A DNA stretch of 64,000 nucleotides, taken from contig OY987244.1 in NCBI GenBank assembly GCA_963920765.1, positions 7,938,501 to 8,002,500 on the forward strand, given 5' to 3'. Below the pieces are notes generated by a model, which was not told the DNA's origin, ran no database searches, and saw only the letters and a program-made list of their open reading frames with translations. A program made the position numbers and the translations under genes. This DNA is from Ulota crispa. Lineage: Eukaryota > Streptophyta > Bryopsida > Orthotrichales > Orthotrichaceae. This document shows, one piece after another, positions 11,836 through 24,895 of this stretch. Position 1 is the first letter of the stretch; each line of letters begins with the position of its first letter.

Positions 11836-14800
11836 TAGGCTATAATATGATGCTTTGTTTTTAATTAATGATTCAGTGCAAGTTGAGATTGGAGTGTGCA
11901 GCGTGTCACGTCTATGGTAGACACACCAAAGAAATTTCTAAACTTTTACTTTTGGAGTTTGAATAATCCATGATCAATGAATTGTGGCATTAAAGCTTTG
12001 GACAATTTTTAAACCAAAATTGCCAAATATCATATCTTTTTTAAGTGAACTCATTGTAAAAAAAGTTTTGGAGAGATTTTTTGTATACTCAATCTTGCAA
12101 TCCTAAACACAACATCATTTTTTGCTCTATCAAATCATGTTCAAATTATATTTCTTACCATTTACATAATCATAACATTCTTTTATGAGATTTTTTAGTT
12201 TTTTGACATTCTAAATACCATGTTTTAACTAAATATGGAATTTGCAAAGTCCATAATTAACAATAAAAAGACAACACCAAGAGATTCCCTGTTGGATTTG
12301 TTTAAACATTGGAAGATTTTTTAATTATTGCTAAACAGTCATAGATCTACTAATATTTTGCATAATCCATAATTATGCATAGTCCATAAAGACACCAATA
12401 GCCTATTTTTAGTCAAACATGGCATATTACCAAAAAAGAAAAAACTTTAAGGACTTATAGTCTCCAATTGCGTGTGTGTGCTTTCTAACGCTTACAAGCA
12501 TGTTGATTGTGATTGTGTTGCAGAAGTGCATTGAGAGTTGTATGAAAAAGAATGAAACCAATTAAAATCTACCTATCATGGAGAAATGAATCATTTATAC
12601 AATTTGGTTTTGTAATTTTGTAATGCAAAGGTTAGATTTTGAAGAGTGTAACTTTTTTTTTAAAGATTAAAACATTGTTTGCTTTCTAATATTTGTCAAT
12701 TAAGAAAAACCAAAATAAATAGTTAGTACCTTAGATTTAATGATACATTTAACTACATATGAACTATTCATGTAATCATGAACTTTTTGTCTTGCTAAAC
12801 ATTGAAGATTTCTTAATCTTTTGGATGTATTTTTTTGGAAGTTTTGCATGATTGTTTTCTAATTTGAAAAAATCTCTTATGTTTTGCAAGTATCTTCTAG
12901 TATTTTGCAAATCAAAACAATTTATGAACTTTTACTTATGGACTTTGGATAGTCCACATTTAGTCAAATACAGCATCTTAGAAGCCTTTGAAATTGAACT
13001 TATTTTTATGATATTGGAAATTCTCCAAAAGAGGAAAACATACAAAAAGTCCAATTCATGTCAGGCATGTCCCTTGAAATTATATTACACAATTGTGTTG
13101 AGAGTAAGTTGTGAAAAAAAATTAGATCAATTGGACCTATATTATGATTACTCGCACTACTCCTAATTCAAAATAAACAAGGAAGATTGATATTCTGAAG
13201 CAAAGCTCTTGAACCACAACTTGGCATGAAGATAGGAGTGCAACATGTGTCCAATCAAAACTTCACACAAATCCAAGAAATATCCAAGAAATGTTGCACT
13301 CTAGAAGACTTGCGCAAAACTATAAAACAACCTAAAATTTTAGCATAGAAATGTATGAGTTAAATCCTATATGGAAAGTGGGGTTCATTTGTTTCATGCT
13401 CACTTCTTGAAAATTCTTTTTCCCCTCATGCAAATGAGCTCTCACAAGGGTGTATGTGTTCACATCGATTATATTTCTAACTTCTCTAGAATCTTCAAAA
13501 TTGTGTTTTAAACCTCACCTTCATCAACCTTGATGTGAATACCCCTTTTAGTGTTACATGTGCACATGTCTAGGGGAAGGTTGAACAAAGAGCTTGGTAT
13601 ATTGCACATATGTCTTTGAGGGCATAGGGTGAATAAATCAGGTATATTTATGTAAAAATCTTCACACTTTTAGAAATATGAAGCACTCTCTCGTCACTAA
13701 GGCGTTAATGGCATCACCAAAAACTACATGGTTCACCATTGACCCAATTTATTTAAGTCATATACTCAAATGCCCCCAATATATCTTCAATATTGTTTCA
13801 AACAAACAAATGTCCATTGAAACCCTTCAACAAACCTATATGTCCTAAATAGTAAAGCCGTATATTCTAGATGGGAACTTTGTACACTTTAGTTGCTCAA
13901 AGAGCAGGGTTAGATACAAACATTGTTTGATAGACACTTCACGGATTTGCAGTCTTCTTGTGACAAGCATTATTCTTTTCTAAAGCAAAACAAAGAGCAA
14001 TAAGAGCTTCTAGTTTAAAACAATTTCAAAAAGCAAAAGAGTATTGGATCTTACTTTAATATGCATCAATGATCAACTAACACTTTTGATGTTTCATTTT
14101 CTTCCTTATTTTACTCATGTGCTTTTTTTTACCTATGTGGTGCACATGGAAGGAGGCCCTAAGTCCTATTAATGCCTTCTATCATGTGAAGTGTTTTGTC
14201 AAGCAAAAATAGTCCCTTCACAAAATACTCTAAATACTCTCATTTAGTTGTCTTTCCATTTATGTTGCCTTGTTTTTTATGAAGTTACATGGGAGTGAAA
14301 TGAAACTCTTTCTTGACACATGAATGACATGTTGAGGTTTGCCACGCGAGGACATGAAATTAGATTTTATAAATTATGTTAGCATTGGTAGTATATGTCA
14401 GTAAAAATGATATAGAGATGTGGACAAGAAGATTCATTCCTCATTCAAACCCTTCTCATGTAATCTATTCTTCACTAAATCTAAAACCAATTACATATTT
14501 TGAAAGCTTATGACACGGGACAATATGCATTAAAATTGGAAGTGGAGACTATTTTAACTCCATGACTTTAACCCGTGTCAAGTGCAATTATGCATTATCA
14601 TATACGCTAAATGCATCAACTTCTAGTCTACCAATAACAATTTTTTAGCTTTTAACCCCTTTTAGAGCTTGAAATTGGCTAAACTCAAGCAAACTTCTTG
14701 TGGATAGAAAGAGGGACACAATGCTCTAAAATTTGACTTGAATCAAAATAGAAAAATTGTTCATAAAAAAACATTTGGAAAAAGCATCAAATTATGATTA

Positions 14801-15120
14801 AACATCTTTTAAAATCATTACAAATCCACCCTCAATCTAAAACCAATACATTCTCAATCTATTATTAATTTTCTTGAGATAGGTGATTTAAAAGTTTGAA
14901 TTTAATGAAGTATTGAGTGCGTGGGAGGGGTGTGACACTGTGATGTAGGAATGGATCCTTGTATCCCATCTCTAATATCAATGTTTATTGTTCAAACTTT
15001 GTACAAAAACTACCAACATTGTAGTAAGTTAAATTAGATATTCAATTAATGTGATGAAGAGCTTACAACATGAAGCAACCTAATGAGCCTATATGGTGGA
15101 GATAGCAAATCCACAATATC
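11836..15120. other. gene-free AT-rich stretch
   Basis: A 104-codon frame at 12852-13166 has the low-complexity composition expected of AT-rich noncoding DNA and matches nothing I recognise. No other feature is supported. Confidence 0.35.
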
Positions 15121-15186
15121 TTAACCCCTAAATGATCAAGTTGCATTTTTTTGGCAACATGCTTTTTTTGGGCAGGTTAGTACTTA

Positions 15187-16704
15187 CTTCCTCTATCCCA
15201 TTATAAAGCTCCAAAAAACTTCTCAATGAGGGATTAATTGTATTTTTAGTCATTATGCTAGGGTCAAATGCATTCAAGTATCAATATATCACTTACCAAA
15301 TATCTGTAAAATCTCAAGTTTTGATGTTGCCGTTTAGACACCTAAATTCCATGCAAAAAGTACCATATTTGTGCATAGTTTGTGAAGGTTGCTGGCTCCT
15401 CATTATTGTAGTCTTTGTGCTAGTGACACATGCATTCTAGAATCAATCTACTAATCTACCAAACGTATGCAAAATCTCTAGCTTTGATGTTGCCGTTTGG
15501 GCACCCAAATTCCATGCAAAAAGTACCATATTTTTACATGTTGCTAGGTCCTCATTATTGATGATTTAAAGATTAGTAGCAACAATGGTACCTCATATAG
15601 GCAAGGCCAAGCTTATTAGGAGAGGAATGCTCTTAAATTGCTTAACCCCTAAAGGACCATTGTCCCTACGGGGGACAAATGGGATTTCGGGCATGTACCT
15701 ATGGCTAAACTACTTTGCGTGATTTTATGAAACTTTTATTGAAAATGGAGAATTCAAAGATCTGCGTGGGCATCTAATTTTTCCTTCGTTTCGACAATTA
15801 TTGAAGAAGTTATGCATGAACTTCTGAAATCAAGCGAGATCTGGCAGCCAAAAACTTTTTTAAAAATAAGATTTTTTCAAAATAAAAATCTGAAATTGGT
15901 TCCTTAGATTTCAATATATGTGGGGAGCTTTGAATCATTCAATTTCAATTTATGAGTGAAAAGTTTTAGTTTGCGGGTAGGTACGGGACTCCCATACCTC
16001 CATTCCTATTGCCTTTGGTACTTTACTTTTTTGTGCTTTTTGTGAATTTGTTTTTTGACTTCTTTTTTTTCCAAGTTGTAGTAAACTAAGATTCCTTGGT
16101 TTTCACCATTTGGATCAACATAATTCATATTTTTGAATTTTACATAAATCCTCTAGTTTTGTCTAGTGTATATGCAAATTTCACGGCCTTACGGCATTGC
16201 AAGATTTTACAAAGTATGATTCACACCTCCAATTCATTTGAAATTTCCCCCCACTTACCTAACTTGGTCTTCTACGTGGAAAAAATAAACCTCAACTTTG
16301 TGTAGAGCAATTTTTTTGATTTAAGGGCAATCAAAGGCTTTTGATATTTTTGGGCAATAGGGAAAAAAACCTTTTTTTCACTTCAAATGTCAATTTCTCA
16401 CTCCTCTACTTCTAGAATGAGCTGATTCTTTTCCCACAAATACCTCCCATAGTCTAGGGCAAGATCTTACGGTTAGATTTCCAAAAATAATTGATTTTCC
16501 TACCTTTCTACTCATTCCTCCAAAAGTGACAGTTTTCAGTAACTTTCACTAAAAAAAGTGCTTGGTCTTTTAGGGGTTAACTTGTCTCCATGAAACCATT
16601 TGACATGACAAACACTTTCTCAACAATTGAAACTAGGAAAAAGGAGCTTTTTAGTGGAACAAGAACTATGCCTAATATGGAGCTTTATATTGGGACAGAG
16701 GGAG
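15187..16704. mobile_element. Stowaway-like element, copy 1
   Basis: Left end: TA then CTTCCTCTATCCCATTATAA. Right end: TTATATTGGGACAGAGGGAG then TA. The CTCCCTCTGTCCC-type terminus with TA on both sides is the classical Stowaway signature. The interior at 15255-15640 (GATGTTGCCGTTT, CATGCAAAAAGTACCATATT) is repeated in opposite orientation inside the second copy (18630-19290). It also contains two imperfect direct copies of the GATGTTGCCGTTT block, at about 15325 and 15490. Confidence 0.7.
15646..16576. mobile_element. TTAA-flanked 930-bp element, copy 1
   Basis: TTAA (15642-15645) then CCCCTAAAGGACC, and GGTCTTTTAGGGG then TTAA (16577-16580). It is 931 bp long and matches the copies at 45948-46877 and 61863-62793. 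The TTAA is symmetric to both inverted ends. A 3-bp TTA or TAA duplication would leave the ends offset by a base, so a 4-bp TTAA target fits best, as in piggyBac. No transposase frame is present. Confidence 0.75.
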
Positions 16705-17568
16705 TATAAAATAATAAATTCACTTTTCCAAAAGAATTATGAGATGTGTGCCCAAGGAGTAGCTTTCCAATGCAACAATTTTCAAACTGTCTTGATTTGT
16801 AGAAAAAGGTTATGATGGAATGGGTAGTCTTGTTTGTTTATGGAGAAACATGGGCACATATATTTACGATGCAACTAATATCTTGGAATCTTGCCCAAAG
16901 GTTGAGGGGCAAAGATATTTCCTTATTAGATCTGACCCAACTCATTCCATGATGACAATTGTTTTTGCTTATTGCCCTTTAGTGCACCTTTGTTAGAAGT
17001 GGGCCTATGTTGATCAAGCTTTTTGACGCCACAATTTTTGGCCAAGTTCCACTTTTTTTTCCCCTCCTCTAAAGCTAGCTAAAATCTAGAGCTCCAACGT
17101 TCATACTTTGAAATTTTTTTTGTATGTGGAAGCTAAAAGTTGTTGAAAAATGACTTTGCATGAGAAATTTCTTGAAGCTAGTTTCCTATTCTAAATTTTT
17201 AATATGTGTTCCTCAATTCAAGTTGTTATGAATTTTTTTAGAGACATGCCTAGCTCTATCAAAAGCATTAATCCAAAAAACTTCAAGTAAAAAAGAGATT
17301 AGCTAGTGCAAAAACCTCCCCAAATGAGAGCTACCTAGAATTTGAATGCCCCCCCCAAATCTTATTTGTCACTTCAAACCTTATAATTTGACAGTCCGTG
17401 CAATAAAATTCTTTCAATTTTTTACCACATCATAATAAAGTAGTCACTACCAGATCCTGTGGTAAATTGCACCAAATTTCATCTTGAAGTTTTTTTTGCC
17501 TTCGCTATCTATACGACCCATTTTGAGTGTTTTGTGGTGAAACATAGTCAACGAACTTTAGGGGTTAA

Positions 17569-18207
17569 TTGACATTGCACTACCATAACATTTCAGTACC
17601 GTCATCCAGAATGACTCTTTTTCTTCATCAATAAAACCTCTTTATAAAAGAAATCTGAGGTCCAGTAAATCAAAACCGGCTTTTTGGTTGGGCCAATAGG
17701 GGGTGTCAAGATTATAACAATTGTTAGAAAATTGAACAGCCAAATTTTCAATAGTTAGGCTTTAAACCTTAGGTGACCGGCCATGTCAATGAAGGTTCCT
17801 TTTCTAGGTATCCGAGGAGAGGGGTTGAATTTATAAAAATTCTGAATAAGCCTTCCCCTTGCCATTGAAAATACAAATTTTAAATATTGTTACAAAATGG
17901 GCGTCAAAGTTCTTTTTCAAATTTCTCTTTAAATGTGACGCATGTGTTACCAAAAGTTTCAACATTTTATCGGAAGTCCAATCTTGAAGCCAACTACTGT
18001 AATGTAAAGTGTAAACCACTCTGCAAACACACAACCCGAGCTTTCAAAGTACACAAGATCAGTTTAATAATGCGGCAGAGTGCAGAAATCGTCAAGGTCT
18101 ACAGTCCACACTATCCGTCTTCAAAACGGGAATGGCCATTGTTATATATTAAGCTTATGGCGTATCAAACAACTGCTTCCGGTAGTCTAACAACTGGCCA
18201 TAAAAAC
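17569..18207. other. spacer, unassigned
   Basis: Overlapping small frames on both strands (17831-18408) cover transposon ends and are not credible genes. No other feature is seen. Confidence 0.35.
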
Positions 18208-18254
18208 TACTCCCTCTGCCCCTCTAGAAACGTTCAAATCAGACACATTTGTAT

Positions 18255-18570
18255 TAAGGTAGGAGCACCCATAAACGTCAAACTAAGGGTTTTGAATATG
18301 ATGACTATTAGTAAACAACTAGCAAATTATAAGATCCTAGGAACAAAACAAAAAAATGATTTTGCATTTTTGAATGTATTATTTGGATACTGTGAGAATC
18401 AGCTGTGAATTTTTAAAGAGCAAATTGCCATTGCACCCATAACCACTTTTAAGATTTCATGTTCACATGTTGTATATTCTTGTCGTTACATTTATTCACT
18501 TCCATAGAATTTCCAAGATTTCAAAGGTGACGGTTATGGGGACACTAATGCATGGGTGTTCCTACCTTAC
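18255..18570. mobile_element. TA-flanked miniature element, copy B
   Basis: Ends TAAGGTAGGAGCACCCATAA and ATGGGTGTTCCTACCTTA are inverted. The first 140 bp are nearly the same as 51863-52002. It is inserted within the left part of Stowaway-like copy 2. There is no coding capacity. Confidence 0.75.
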
Positions 18571-18721
18571 CACTAAAAAACTCCCTTTGCTAATTTCAAA
18601 TGTTGAGAAAGTGTTTGTCATGTTCAATGATCTCATGGTGGCAAGTTAAGAGATTAAGGAGCATTCCTCTCAAGCATTGCTTTGCCCATATGAGGTATCA
18701 TTGTTGCTACTAATTTTTAAA

Positions 18722-19131
18722 GGGAATTGATATGTGTACCACACCCTTTCAATTATTGTACCACACCCTCAGGGAAAATTTTAGATTTCTACCATCAAAA
18801 AGCTAAATTTGAGAATTTGGAATTCAAATTTGGATGTAGAGACCATGATGTAGTCTAGAACCATACAAAAAGTTGCAATTCAACAACACCTAATGAAAAA
18901 GCTTATCTTTTTTTACAAACAAAAGTAAAAATAAAAGTTTTCTCCCTAGCTAAACTTTTCATTAGGTGTTGTTGAATTGCAACTTTTTATATGGCTCTAG
19001 ATAAAATCATGGTCTCTAAGTCCAAATCTAAATTCAAAATTCTCAAATTCATCTTTTTGATGGTGGAATGTAAAATTTTCCCTGGGGTGTGGTACAGTAA
19101 TTGAAAGGATGTGGTACACATATCAATTCCC
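18722..19131. mobile_element. Mutator-like foldback miniature element, copy 2
   Basis: A 410-bp foldback beginning GGGAATTGATATGTGTACCA and ending TGGTACACATATCAATTCCC. It has a perfect 9-bp duplication ATTTTTAAA at 18713-18721 and 19132-19140. The arms pair over most of their length around a loop near 18910-18960. Intact ends and an intact duplication suggest a fairly recent insertion into the older Stowaway-like element. Confidence 0.92.
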
Positions 19132-19350
19132 ATTTTTAAATCATTAATAATGAGGAGCTCACAACATGCACAAATATGATACATTATACATGGAATTTGG
19201 GTGCCCAAACAACAACATCAAACTTGGAGATTTTGCATAAATTTGGTAAGTAGTATATTGATACTAGAATGCATATGCACAAAGAGTAAAAAGCCAGTTC
19301 ATCCTTCGAAAGGAAGCTTTTTGGACGTTTTTAGAGGAACAGAGGGAGTA

Positions 19351-21545
19351 TCAGTTACCGTTGGAACCGTCGAGAATAGGTTTACCTAGTTCCGGTAAAG
19401 GAACTTCGTCACCATGGGTACTCTACTGGTCGATTGCCTTTTTACTTTCTATTTTTTAGGACATAAATGAGAGTTCCTTTGGTTGCACAAAAGCTGAACG
19501 CCAGCCAATGTCTGTCGAGTGTCGATAGCCTTTCTTGGAGTCCTCGGCATTCGTTCTCCGTCCTATCTAAGTTAGTATCAAGTGTGTGGTTTTACTGGTT
19601 ATCAACGGACCAGAAATTTGCTTAATCAAACAATTAATAAGTTATCAGGTTCGTTTCGTTCTGGCTGGATCTCCTTCGACGCTGCGGCATTCACGACTGT
19701 CGTGCGAGAGCCACACCGGCTTTGCACTGTGCAGCGCATCTTTTTATAATGGCTACTTAGATAACTTAGACATAATCGCTTGCCCACTGGTTGCAATGGA
19801 TGATTACAGCACTTCTAACCTCACAGCTGAATATGTTTGCCCCTCCTCTCCTTTTCTAGAATTTAAAAATTGATCCTCTCACTGGTGCATACAGAATTCG
19901 TTTCTGAACAATTTCCTCCTTTTTTCACACATAAGAGCTCATGCCTTTAGTTTTCTCAAGTGAAAGAGCCCATGCTTGCACTTTTGCATATCTTGCCGTT
20001 TGCATATTACTTTTTGGTTTTCTTATCGGAAAACATGGCTTTGCATGAGTATTTTGCCTTTTTTGCAAGGAAACGTCTATGAGAATCTCATTTTTTTCTT
20101 GGGATTTTGAGTATTGCCTAAGAAAAGCTTAATTTCAAAGATTTTATCCAAGTTCAAATCTTATACTTGCATGCAGTGTAATTCCTTAGATTCTGTTGCA
20201 CGAGTATGTTGAGAGTATGTGTGAAGTTCAAACCAATGGCACCAATCCATCATGATTGTCCAAAGTCCCTCTTGCTAAAACAATTATGTTGTTTTGAGGT
20301 ATAAATTTTGAAGCACAATCAAGATTGCTCTAAAATTTACAACGCATTAAGCTAGGGTTTAAACACAAGTCCAGCTAAAATTTAGAAAATCCAACAAATA
20401 CGACATCCAAGAGTGCCTGCCCCAAAGTGAATAAATGGCGTGAGATAGCATTGTAGGGTTCAGCATGTTTTAAAATTAAGAAAATATCCCTTTCGGGAAA
20501 AAAGAAGGCAAGCCCTCAGACTGCGGTTGTTTGGTTAATTGAAAAAGTTGATTACATGTGGAAGAAAAAACCCTCTCTGTGGAGAAAACCGTCATGTGGT
20601 ATGAAGCAGGAAGTGATATTTTTTACCACCCAACTCTTCCGGCTCGAACAGTAAACTCTCAAAACTGGTGTAGGGGTTGAAGGCAGATTTTGGAAACTGA
20701 GAATTCAACACAATGACTTGAGAATGGTCAGTGGTACTTCACATACTGGTATCCCAAGCAATGCAAGTGAAACTTCAGTTTAAATAAAAAACAGAACAAA
20801 CTTAGTATTTGCTCATGAATCTGTACAGAAATGTAGAAGCTGGGAACTCCATTATTCAGAAATTCGGAAGTACAAGCCCGTACTTTCAGTACATAATGTA
20901 ATGCTTCATATGTCTAAGCAATGGACTTCTGACTTACGTGTTGTTCTCCAAAAATAGCAATGGTGCAAAGGAACTAGCTTTGTGTTAACCCTGAAGAACG
21001 TGACATGTCAAGTCACCATTTGTAAGTATACTGTATCATAAGATGTATAAAATACAACAATTAACCCTTAAAAGTGCAAAGAATGTGGATCTTGAGGTAA
21101 AATCAATTATGGTTTAATAAGATTTCAGAACTCATTTTCATAAGATTTTTTTTCCCCATCTTGACATGAATTGATTCAAACCTAGCACAAAGGTTAGGAA
21201 GCACCCAATGATCAATTAAAAATTTACAAAGTTGAAAAGTAAACAAAAACAGCTTTTTAAGCATACTTATTTATAATTCATTTGTTCCATGAAATTCCTA
21301 TAGGAACCATTTGAAATCGTTCATTGCTCACATTGTGTATGCTTGCACTCTTATGGGTAAAGTGACATATGCGTTGTATCAAGTGTCCTCTCAGTGTTAT
21401 AAAATAAAAATATGCCCAGGACTGTTTGAACAACTCCATTACCATACCTTACTGGCAGCTTTTGCACATATTATTCTTTAAAACACTTCCTATTATTTTT
21501 ATAATTATACACACTTGTTGAGCGTTTAAAAAAAAAAACGTGCTA
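19351..21545. other. gene-free stretch with a less AT-rich island
   Basis: The 19370-19870 part is richer in GC than its surroundings and has a 95-codon frame (19586-19873), but no domain, splice structure or family is recognised. It may be an old exon or a transcribed noncoding region. TTAACCCTTAAAAG at 21061 looks like a lone TTAA-family end without a partner. Confidence 0.35.
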
Positions 21546-21786
21546 TTCATTAATTTGGGGAAAAACATACATTTTGGGACTTTTAGATTTTATGGTTTTA
21601 AGAGAATTTTGGTGACTTAGAATGAATTTCATGATGATTTCTTCAAGACCTTACATCAATGATGAAATATCTTGAAGGAGCTATCAAAAATCTCACAATA
21701 AATCATCAAACAACTCTCACAAATGCTTAATTTTGGTTTCTGAAAAAACATTTTGGAAAAGATTTTTTTCCAAGTTGACAAATATT
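21546..21786. repeat. hairpin miniature element, GGGAAAAA family, copy 2
   Basis: The left end CATTAATTTGGGGAAAAAC and the right end TTTTTTTCCAAGTTGACAAA are degenerate inverted repeats. The core GATTTCTTCAAGACCTTACA and CATCAATGATGAAATAT matches the 4.7-kb copy. Confidence 0.65.
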
Positions 21787-23426
21787 GTATTTAAATGAAA
21801 ATAAAATGATGCCGAATTCTAAAAATTCAACAAAATGGTGCTATAATAAGAGTCAAAATATCATACAGTAATTATATACTTTGAATAACACACAAAAAGA
21901 TCACAACCTAAACTTTGTGCTCTAAGTTGTAAAATTAGGCAACACATATTTCCAACTCAATTTTGTCAATCATTGTCAACTTGCATTGTAGAGTTCTTTG
22001 CTTGATGTTTTTCATTCTATTGAGACATGATCTCACATAATTAAAAAATTCTCATACAAAAATACAAGCAAAAGGTGGGTTTACAAATTTAAAAGGCATT
22101 AAGACAAGATGAGAAAGGTAGTAATTACCATTTGCTTTGTGAATGCCAATTTTTTCATGAACATTAAAATGATGACCATTTCAATTTGTAGATTATCTTG
22201 ATTAGATTAGATTGATTAGATATGGAAGTTAGCTACCACCTAGATGTTGTAACATTCTATATTGAAAAGGACTAAAATTTTATACTATTTTCTCAACTAC
22301 CTAACCTTATTTTTACACTTTAATTAATTATTTTGCAATTGGGTGCTCAAGCTGCTAGTAAAGTACGGTATGTGTAAGACAACTCAAATGAAAAACACAA
22401 TTCAAAAGTCAAGAACTACTTCAAAGGAAGATATGCCGTTGGATTGTCACTTATACTAGTCACTAGATGGCTTTTACGTGAGTGAGATCTTTGGATCAAA
22501 TACGCATAAAGCAGGAGGTCTTACATGCTTATTTTGATCAACATGACAAATGTGCAATTCTGATACTTGATGAAACAAATTTATGTTAGAGAACAAACGT
22601 TTATGCAAAGGCAAGAAAATTGTGCAAAATGCTTGGTAGTAGTTAATATGTTTGTATCTGTGACTGTCATCCTCAAATTTTGAAATTAATACAATTTATT
22701 AAAAAAAATCATACTGCAATTCACAATTGTGCTTTCAAATTTCAACGTCACAAAAGTCAAACTATTTGTAAGATGATTAAATGTAATTTTGAATAAATAC
22801 ATTGCTACTTAAAATATCAAACACATTCTTAAGGCACCATACAAAATGCTTGTTTTCCCTTAATTTGCATCATGGTTTATCAAATATTTAATTGGAAATA
22901 ACCCATAGAAAACTATGTTTTGACATATGGACTTACACAAAATAGAAAATGGCTTGAAATAAAAGCAAAGAGGAACAATGTAACAATTTCATAAAATGGG
23001 AGTAAAATTTTCTTTGCAAGTATAGTAGTATATTGATGGCTGATGCTAATTATTCAAGAATCCTACTTGTAAGTAATCTTTCAATATTTTGTATAGAAAA
23101 TCAAAACAACTTTTACAAAAATCCGTATAAGAACTTATAAAGCTCAATCAAATAATGTTTCACAACATAAAAAAACGCTTTGCTACAAATCCTACAATGC
23201 CACAAGTTGTTTGTTTGTAACAATTCTACTGATTTGATGAATCTGAAACCTATCAAAACTTCAATATTCCGAATATGAGCTTCTAGGAACTTAAAATATT
23301 TAGAAAGGCCAAGAACTAAATTTTCCAAGAGTCTTGCTTCTTAGAACTGATTTGACCATTTCAATAGTATATCCTAAACATACAAATATTAACTAGGTAA
23401 CCAGCTTACACGTCACAATGACGTGA
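21787..23426. other. unassigned AT-rich sequence
   Basis: No gene or element boundary is recognised. Short frames such as 23113-23328 on the minus strand carry no recognisable domain. Confidence 0.35.
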
Positions 23427-23664
23427 TTATGTAATTTGGGAAAAAAGGTACTTTTTGGGACTTTTGAAGGTTCTAGGTGATTGCCTAAAACCAAGCTCTA
23501 ACGTTTTTTTGGTACACGTGCCCTCACCTAAGAGGAAGAATTTGAGAGGGAAAAAATTTTAGTGGCTTAGACTGAATCTGATACCTTCAAATCTGGTGTA
23601 AGGTAATTTTTTGGGTTTAAGGTGGAGTACAAAATGATACCCCCCTTTTTCCCAGATTACATAA
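23427..23664. repeat. hairpin miniature element, GGGAAAAA family, copy 3
   Basis: TTATGTAATTTGGGAAAAAA on the left is mirrored by CTTTTTCCCAGATTACATAA on the right. The terminal GGGAAAAA core is shared with the copies at 4.6 and 21.5 kb, but the interior differs, so this is a subfamily or a distant relative. Confidence 0.6.
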
Positions 23665-24895
23665 TATTATGTTCACTAATCAACACATGCCTTTACAACT
23701 CTATGAAAAACTCCAATTGTGCATATGACATTGGCTCATTGCAAGTAGCCACCATGCCTTCCTATACCCATACTTGGCAAGTGCTTAAGTAGCCCTACTA
23801 TATCTACTAAAAAGGTTGTACTTGCAATGTCAAATACTCCAACATCCAAGCAAAGAATGATAGCTATGAAGGATGAGAAACACCCTCCATTTTTTTGAGG
23901 TGTCAGAATGACACTCTTAATAACTTTGTGAGTTTCAAACAGATGACGTGTTTAACTATATACGGACTATCTAAAAACCATAAAAATTATCTAGGAAATA
24001 CACGCAAAACATCTAGCAATCTCCCAATTTATTGCCTTGGCTTTTTTATTTCATGCTTTGAAAAATCTCCAAGTAAGCCAAAGGGAGATCTCTTTGAAAA
24101 TAGCTTCAAGGCCTTTATACTAGGAATCAAGGATAATTTTCAAAACTTATTTTAATATTTTAAAAAAACAAGATTTGAAATGGCCTCAACTCCAGAAATT
24201 GGGTCTCTTAAAAATGTGAAACCAATTCTTGGCCCTAGGGTCATTATCAAATTTTATTAAAATACAATCATTTCAATCAAAATCATCCTTTTGAGATACT
24301 CAAACACCGTAGGATGGAGTAAAATATCAACAGCTCTCCCAAATCTCTTTTTTTTTATCCCTTTTCTTGTGAAATTTTCAAAATTTACTCTAGTGGCCTT
24401 AACTTTTTGGCCTCAAAGCCTTTACACACAAGAGAGTTAGCCCCACTATACTCATATTACAATGGACAATTGGGGCCGTTCCTGAGACCATTTTGTCTCA
24501 AATTTTGGTAGAAATGGTCCCAAATTTTCTTGACCTTGACTCCTAGTGTAAAGCGGCCCTAAGAAGCAAGCATCTTGAATACGCAAGGGAGCATTTAAAT
24601 TTCTGGCAAATTATCACCAGAATCTTACCTCAAATTGGGACTGGCTCCCACAACACTAGAAAAACTTGCTAAAAAAAAATGGATGAAATCGCCAGGCTCC
24701 TCCCAATGCACATGCGAGGTGTGCCATAATTTGGATGAAAACTACTAAAATTAATATATTTTATGGATGAACATACAGAAGTCGTCAATTTCATCCATTT
24801 CTGTCCATTTTTTCCTAATCTGCTTGCATTGTTGGGTGTCAGTAGCGCTATCAACGAAAGAACAAAAATTAAAGGCTGACCCGAGGAACTGGCAT
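23665..24895. other. gene-free stretch with dispersed repeat
   Basis: The part at 24600-24860 is a diverged copy of the repeat at 3.6-3.9 kb (GGATGAAAACTACTAAAATT, then a CCATTTTTTCCTAATCTGCT block). It ends just before the less AT-rich leader of the VQ gene. Confidence 0.45.

Larger units (their letters stand above)
15125..17564. mobile_element. probable outer TTAA-flanked element of a three-layer nest
   Basis: TTAA (15121-15124) then CCCCTAAATGATCAAG on the left, and GAACTTTAGGGG then TTAA (17565-17568) on the right. Inside it sits a TA-flanked element (15187-16704), which in turn contains a 931-bp TTAA element (15646-16576). The right 600 bp (ATCCTGTGGTAAATTG, CCATTTTGAGTGTTTTGTGG) have the same general layout as the right side of the 930-bp family. 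The pairing of these two outer ends is inferred. Confidence 0.45.
18210..19348. mobile_element. Stowaway-like element, copy 2, with two nested elements
   Basis: TA (18208-18209) then CTCCCTCTGCCCCTCTAGAA on the left, and TTTTAGAGGAACAGAGGGAG then TA (19349-19350) on the right. Inner sequence at 18630-18712 and 19141-19290 is a reverse copy of 15255-15640. Two later insertions interrupt it: a TA-flanked element at 18255-18570 and a 9-bp-duplicating foldback element at 18722-19131. Confidence 0.75.

Noticed and set aside
17831-18408. 173-codon plus-strand frame at 17887-18408
   Set aside because: It runs across the ends of two identified transposons (18210 and 18255) and has no domain, so it is a chance frame.
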